A DNA stretch of 64,000 bases from Halomonas sp. A40-4 (GTDB lineage: Bacteria > Pseudomonadota > Gammaproteobacteria > Pseudomonadales > Halomonadaceae): positions 186,001-250,000 of the forward strand of contig NZ_CP065230.1 of the NCBI RefSeq assembly GCF_015767635.1, written 5' to 3'. Position numbers and translations under genes: made by a program. The notes under the pieces were generated by a model. The model had not been told where the DNA came from. It did no database searches and saw only the letters and a list, made by a program, of their open reading frames with translations. This document shows, one piece after another, positions 60,100 to 64,000 of the stretch. Numbering within the stretch: the first letter of the stretch is position 1; every line of letters begins with the position of its first letter.

Positions 60100-60231
60100 G
60101 GAATGTTCGTCGCGGCAGATGGAGGCGGCATATGCCGCGCTAAGTTGAGGCCATGCTATGGGGCTCTCCGTTAGGCGTCAAGGCGCCTGCGGGTGTGTGA
60201 TACCCTATCATCTGTAATGGTGCAATAGGCC

Positions 60232-60260
60232 TTGTAGCAAAACGCAATCATCGTTATAAT
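60232..60260 (+). promoter_or_regulatory. Sigma-70 promoter of rplU
   Basis: TTGTAG (-35), 17-bp spacer, TATAAT (-10), about 135 bp before the rplU ATG. The consensus -10 and ideal spacing fit a strong ribosomal-protein promoter. Confidence 0.8.
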
Positions 60261-60395
60261 CCGCGACCCACTCATCATGCTCCCTGTCAGATGGCTGCCA
60301 AAAGGGGCGCCACTCGCCGCAGGTCGACAAGAGCGATTTTTGATGAGCGCCGTTTTCGGTGATCAAAGCGGCAATATTGACGTCCGGAGAGAGAC

Positions 60396-60707
60396 ATGTA
60401 CGCAGTTATTAAAAGCGGTGGCAAGCAGTACCGCGTTCAGGAAGGCCAGACCCTCAAGCTTGAAAAGATCGAAGTCGCCACTGGCGAGACGATCGAGTTT
60501 GACCAAGTGCTGCTGGTAGCCGACGGTGACGACGTTAATGTCGGCGCACCGCTGGTTGGCGGTGCGAAAGTGTCTGCCGAGGTGGTTTCCCACGGCCGCG
60601 GTGATAAGGTGACGATCATCAAGTTCCGTCGCCGTAAGCACAGCATGAAGCGCCAGGGCCACCGCCAGTGGTTTACTGAAGTCAAAATTACCGGAATTTC
60701 CGCGTAA
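60396..60707 (+). CDS. rplU: 50S ribosomal protein L21
   Basis: A 103-residue L21. [26 protein letters not shown] is the conserved start and [23 protein letters not shown] the rRNA-binding end. L21 binds 23S rRNA in the large subunit. It is the first gene of rplU-rpmA, with GGAGAG before the ATG, 31 bp before rpmA. Confidence 0.98.
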   Translation: MYAVIKSGGKQYRVQEGQTLKLEKIEVATGETIEFDQVLLVADGDDVNVGAPLVGGAKVSAEVVSHGRGDKVTIIKFRRRKHSMKRQGHRQWFTEVKITGISA

Positions 60708-60738
60708 GCGGCCAATTCCCCTTTAGGAGGATTTTGCA

Positions 60739-60996
60739 ATGGCACATAAAAAGGCAGCCGGCTCCACGCGTAACGGTCGCGATTCCGAGTCCAAACGCTT
60801 AGGTGTGAAACTCTTTGGTGGCCAGGCAGCGAGCGCAGGCAGCATCATCGTTCGTCAGCGCGGCACGCGTTTCCACGCCGGCACCGGCGTTGGCCTGGGT
60901 CGTGACCACACGCTCTTCGCTCTGAACGAAGGCTTTGTGAAGTTCGAGACCAAGGGTCCGCACAACCGCAAGTTTGTTAGCATCGTTTCTGAGTAA
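60739..60996 (+). CDS. rpmA: 50S ribosomal protein L27
   Basis: An 85-residue L27 beginning [28 protein letters not shown], with [29 protein letters not shown]. The N-terminal tail reaches the peptidyl transferase centre. AGGAGG precedes the ATG. It is followed by a bidirectional terminator, so obgE is probably transcribed separately or by readthrough. Confidence 0.98.
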   Translation: MAHKKAAGSTRNGRDSESKRLGVKLFGGQAASAGSIIVRQRGTRFHAGTGVGLGRDHTLFALNEGFVKFETKGPHNRKFVSIVSE

Positions 60997-61004
60997 ACGG
61001 CTAG

Positions 61005-62360
<1,356 letters not shown>

Positions 62361-62401
62361 GGGCTAAAGGCGCAGGGTTGGCCAAAAGGGAGAAGAGCGA
62401 C

Positions 62402-63541
62402 GTGGCAAGCAATGAGTCGGTGCTGGGTAGAGCGGCGTTGAGCAGGGCTCGCCGCGTCGTGGTCAAGCTGGGCAGCGCGCTGCTGACCAATGACGGTCGT
62501 GGCCTGGATGAAGTGGCGATTGGCCGTTGGGTCGATCAAGTTGCGGCCCTGCACCAGCGGGGCATCGAGGTCGTCCTGGTGTCATCGGGTGCCGTCGCGG
62601 CGGGCATGGTGCGCCTTGGCTGGCAGGCCCGCCCCAGCGCGGTGCACGAACTCCAGGCCGCGGCGGCGGTGGGGCAAAACGGTCTGACCCAGTGTTACGA
62701 GCAGCACTTCGCCCGCCACGGTGTGCTGACCGCGCAGATCCTGCTGACCCACGACGACCTTTCCAACCGCAAGCGCTACCTTAACGCGCTTTCTGCATTG
62801 CGTACTCTGGTGGAAATGCGCGTCGTCCCGGTGGTGAACGAAAACGACACCGTGGTCACCGATGAGATTCGCTTTGGCGATAACGACACCCTGGGCGCCC
62901 TGGTTGCCAACCTGCTCGAAGCCGACGCCCTGCTGCTGCTGACTGACCAGGAAGGCTTGTTCGACGCTGATCCCCGCCACGTCCCCACCGCACAGCTGAT
63001 TGGCGAGGCCCGGGCCGACGACCCGCGCCTGGCGGCCGTTGCGGGTAGTGGCGGGTCGCTGGGGCGGGGCGGCATGACCACCAAGGTGCGCGCCGCTCAA
63101 TTGGCGGCCCGCTCCGGTGCGGTCACGGTAATCGCCAGTGGTCGGCAGCCCGATGTCATCACCCGGGTTATGGCGGGCGAGGCGCTGGGCACGTTGCTGC
63201 GCCCGGAGCAAGCCCCCATCGCAGCACGTAAACGCTGGTTGGCGGGACAACTCCAGGTGCGCGGCACGCTGGTGCTGGACCCTGGCGCCGTCAAGGTACT
63301 GCGCGATAAAGGCTCCAGCCTGCTGGCCGTTGGCGTGCGTACCGTCCAGGGCAGCTTCAAGCGCGGCGATATGGTGGCCTGTGTCGATGAGCAAGGCACA
63401 ACCGTGGCGAAAGGCTTGGTCAACTACGGAGCCGACGAAGCCCGTCAGCTAGCGGGTAAACCAAGCCATCAAATTGAAGCCATCCTTGGCTACGTGGAGG
63501 CTCACGAGTTGATTCACCGCGATAATCTGGTGGTGGTTTAA
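62402..63541 (+). CDS. proB: Glutamate 5-kinase
   Basis: About 379 residues, GTG start at 62402 with GGGAG 9 nt upstream. ProB phosphorylates glutamate at the first step of proline synthesis. The kinase domain has [47 protein letters not shown] and [14 protein letters not shown]. The C-terminal PUA domain includes [13 protein letters not shown] and [14 protein letters not shown]. Proline is an osmolyte, which suits a halophile. It lies 41 bp after obgE, as in many gammaproteobacteria. Confidence 0.96.
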   Translation: MASNESVLGRAALSRARRVVVKLGSALLTNDGRGLDEVAIGRWVDQVAALHQRGIEVVLVSSGAVAAGMVRLGWQARPSAVHELQAAAAVGQNGLTQCYEQHFARHGVLTAQILLTHDDLSNRKRYLNALSALRTLVEMRVVPVVNENDTVVTDEIRFGDNDTLGALVANLLEADALLLLTDQEGLFDADPRHVPTAQLIGEARADDPRLAAVAGSGGSLGRGGMTTKVRAAQLAARSGAVTVIASGRQPDVITRVMAGEALGTLLRPEQAPIAARKRWLAGQLQVRGTLVLDPGAVKVLRDKGSSLLAVGVRTVQGSFKRGDMVACVDEQGTTVAKGLVNYGADEARQLAGKPSHQIEAILGYVEAHELIHRDNLVVV

Positions 63542-64000
63542 CGCGGTTGCAAACGCGGTGGCAAAGGTACCTGACGCGGCCAGTTGTCGGGCACGATAAA
63601 CAGCCGCTCGCAGCGCTGGGTTGAGGGCAGATACATCATGACCTGCTGCGGCTGATACCGGGCCATCGCCAATAGCGGTATCAGTGATTCTGACGCTGGT
63701 TTGAAGGCGTCAAAGGTTGGCGGCGCCAACCAGTGCGGTTTTTCGAGCCAGGTCACCAGAAAATCAGCGGGTAGGGTAGAGGCAAGCGCTGGCCAGTCGC
63801 TGACGTGGCACCAGCGTCCTCTGCGGTGTGCAGTAGTGGCACCCTCAGGCGATGGCATGGGCGCGTGCCATGGATAAAACAGCACGCCCGGCATGGCCAG
63901 CCGTTGGGTGAGCTGCCCGCCCAGGCCTGTTTCTGTATATCCTGTATCCCGAGGGGCTAGCCAATGGCCGAGTGTTTCCTGTGCGGGTATTGTGGAAGAA
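63538..64000 (-). CDS. Unknown protein, N-terminus off the window
   Basis: The minus-strand frame is open to the window edge, so the start is upstream; at least 153 residues are present. The visible part has [25 protein letters not shown], then [57 protein letters not shown]. It is rich in Trp and Pro and soluble. I do not recognise a family. It overlaps the proB end by 4 bp (convergent). Confidence 0.6.
   Translation of the reverse strand, partial: SSTIPAQETLGHWLAPRDTGYTETGLGGQLTQRLAMPGVLFYPWHAPMPSPEGATTAHRRGRWCHVSDWPALASTLPADFLVTWLEKPHWLAPPTFDAFKPASESLIPLLAMARYQPQQVMMYLPSTQRCERLFIVPDNWPRQVPLPPRLQPR

Overview
The window reads as about 47 kb of ordinary, GC-rich gammaproteobacterial chromosome carrying a roughly 17 kb integrated mobile element (41.87-58.98 kb). 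Gene content suggests a moderately halophilic Halomonas-like bacterium (Halomonadaceae): glnA-ntrB-ntrC, ispB-rplU-rpmA-obgE-proB, a divergent ampR/ampC pair, znu and ugp transporters, and several small conserved DUF proteins I associate with that family. The taxonomic call is an inference from gene content, not from a marker-gene comparison.

Chromosome, left part (0-31 kb). The end of a DMT-family exporter is followed by a TPP-riboswitch-controlled thiM-thiE pair, small conserved genes (DUF2237, gloA, DUF6164, a ChrR-like cupin), ampC/ampR, and a zinc uptake operon (49-codon ORF-znuC-znuB-znuA) behind a Zur-like palindrome. Next come an esterase, an acyltransferase, and glnA with a textbook sigma-54 promoter and NtrC site. 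A group II intron with its reverse transcriptase sits directly behind the glnA terminator. After it come a DUF4124 gene and ntrB-ntrC, which has its own sigma-54/NtrC promoter. The stretch ends with small genes, a possible orphan RNA unit (21.6-22.25 kb), a glycosyltransferase/PAP2 pair, an SDR, the ugpBAEC glycerol-3-phosphate transporter behind a clear PHO box, and argE.

Chromosome, middle part (31-41.8 kb). A 1330-residue membrane-anchored GAF-PAS-LOV-GGDEF-EAL protein overlaps an in-frame GIY-YIG/polyamine-deacetylase fusion. Then comes a DNA repair pair, a FAN1-like VRR-NUC nuclease overlapping an XPD/DinG-like helicase with an N-terminal Cas4/RecB-like domain. A TauE/SafE permease ends this part.

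Integrated element (41.87-58.98 kb). It lies in the anticodon region of tRNA-Pro(CGG) and is bounded by a perfect 98-bp direct repeat. From left to right it has: a tyrosine integrase; a long operon of tightly overlapping small genes preceded by a P4-like attenuator; a primase zinc-finger protein and a DUF3987 replication protein; a gene containing three 111-bp repeats of inverted CTGAC motifs that look like origin iterons; a Bro-N protein; a Panacea (PanAT-type) toxin-antitoxin pair; and a LexA-box-controlled operon of coiled-coil proteins. The right part holds decayed second copies of the replication genes, a diverged MobV/Pre-like relaxase, an AlpA-like regulator, a DUF4760 protein, a tiny 22-codon transcription unit, a possible tmRNA 3'-end scar and a relic of another tyrosine integrase. 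There are no capsid, portal or terminase genes. It looks like an integrative and mobilizable or satellite-type element built from more than one ancestor.

Chromosome, right part (59-64 kb): tRNA-Pro, ispB, then rplU-rpmA behind a strong sigma-70 promoter, obgE, proB, and a partial unknown gene running off the edge.
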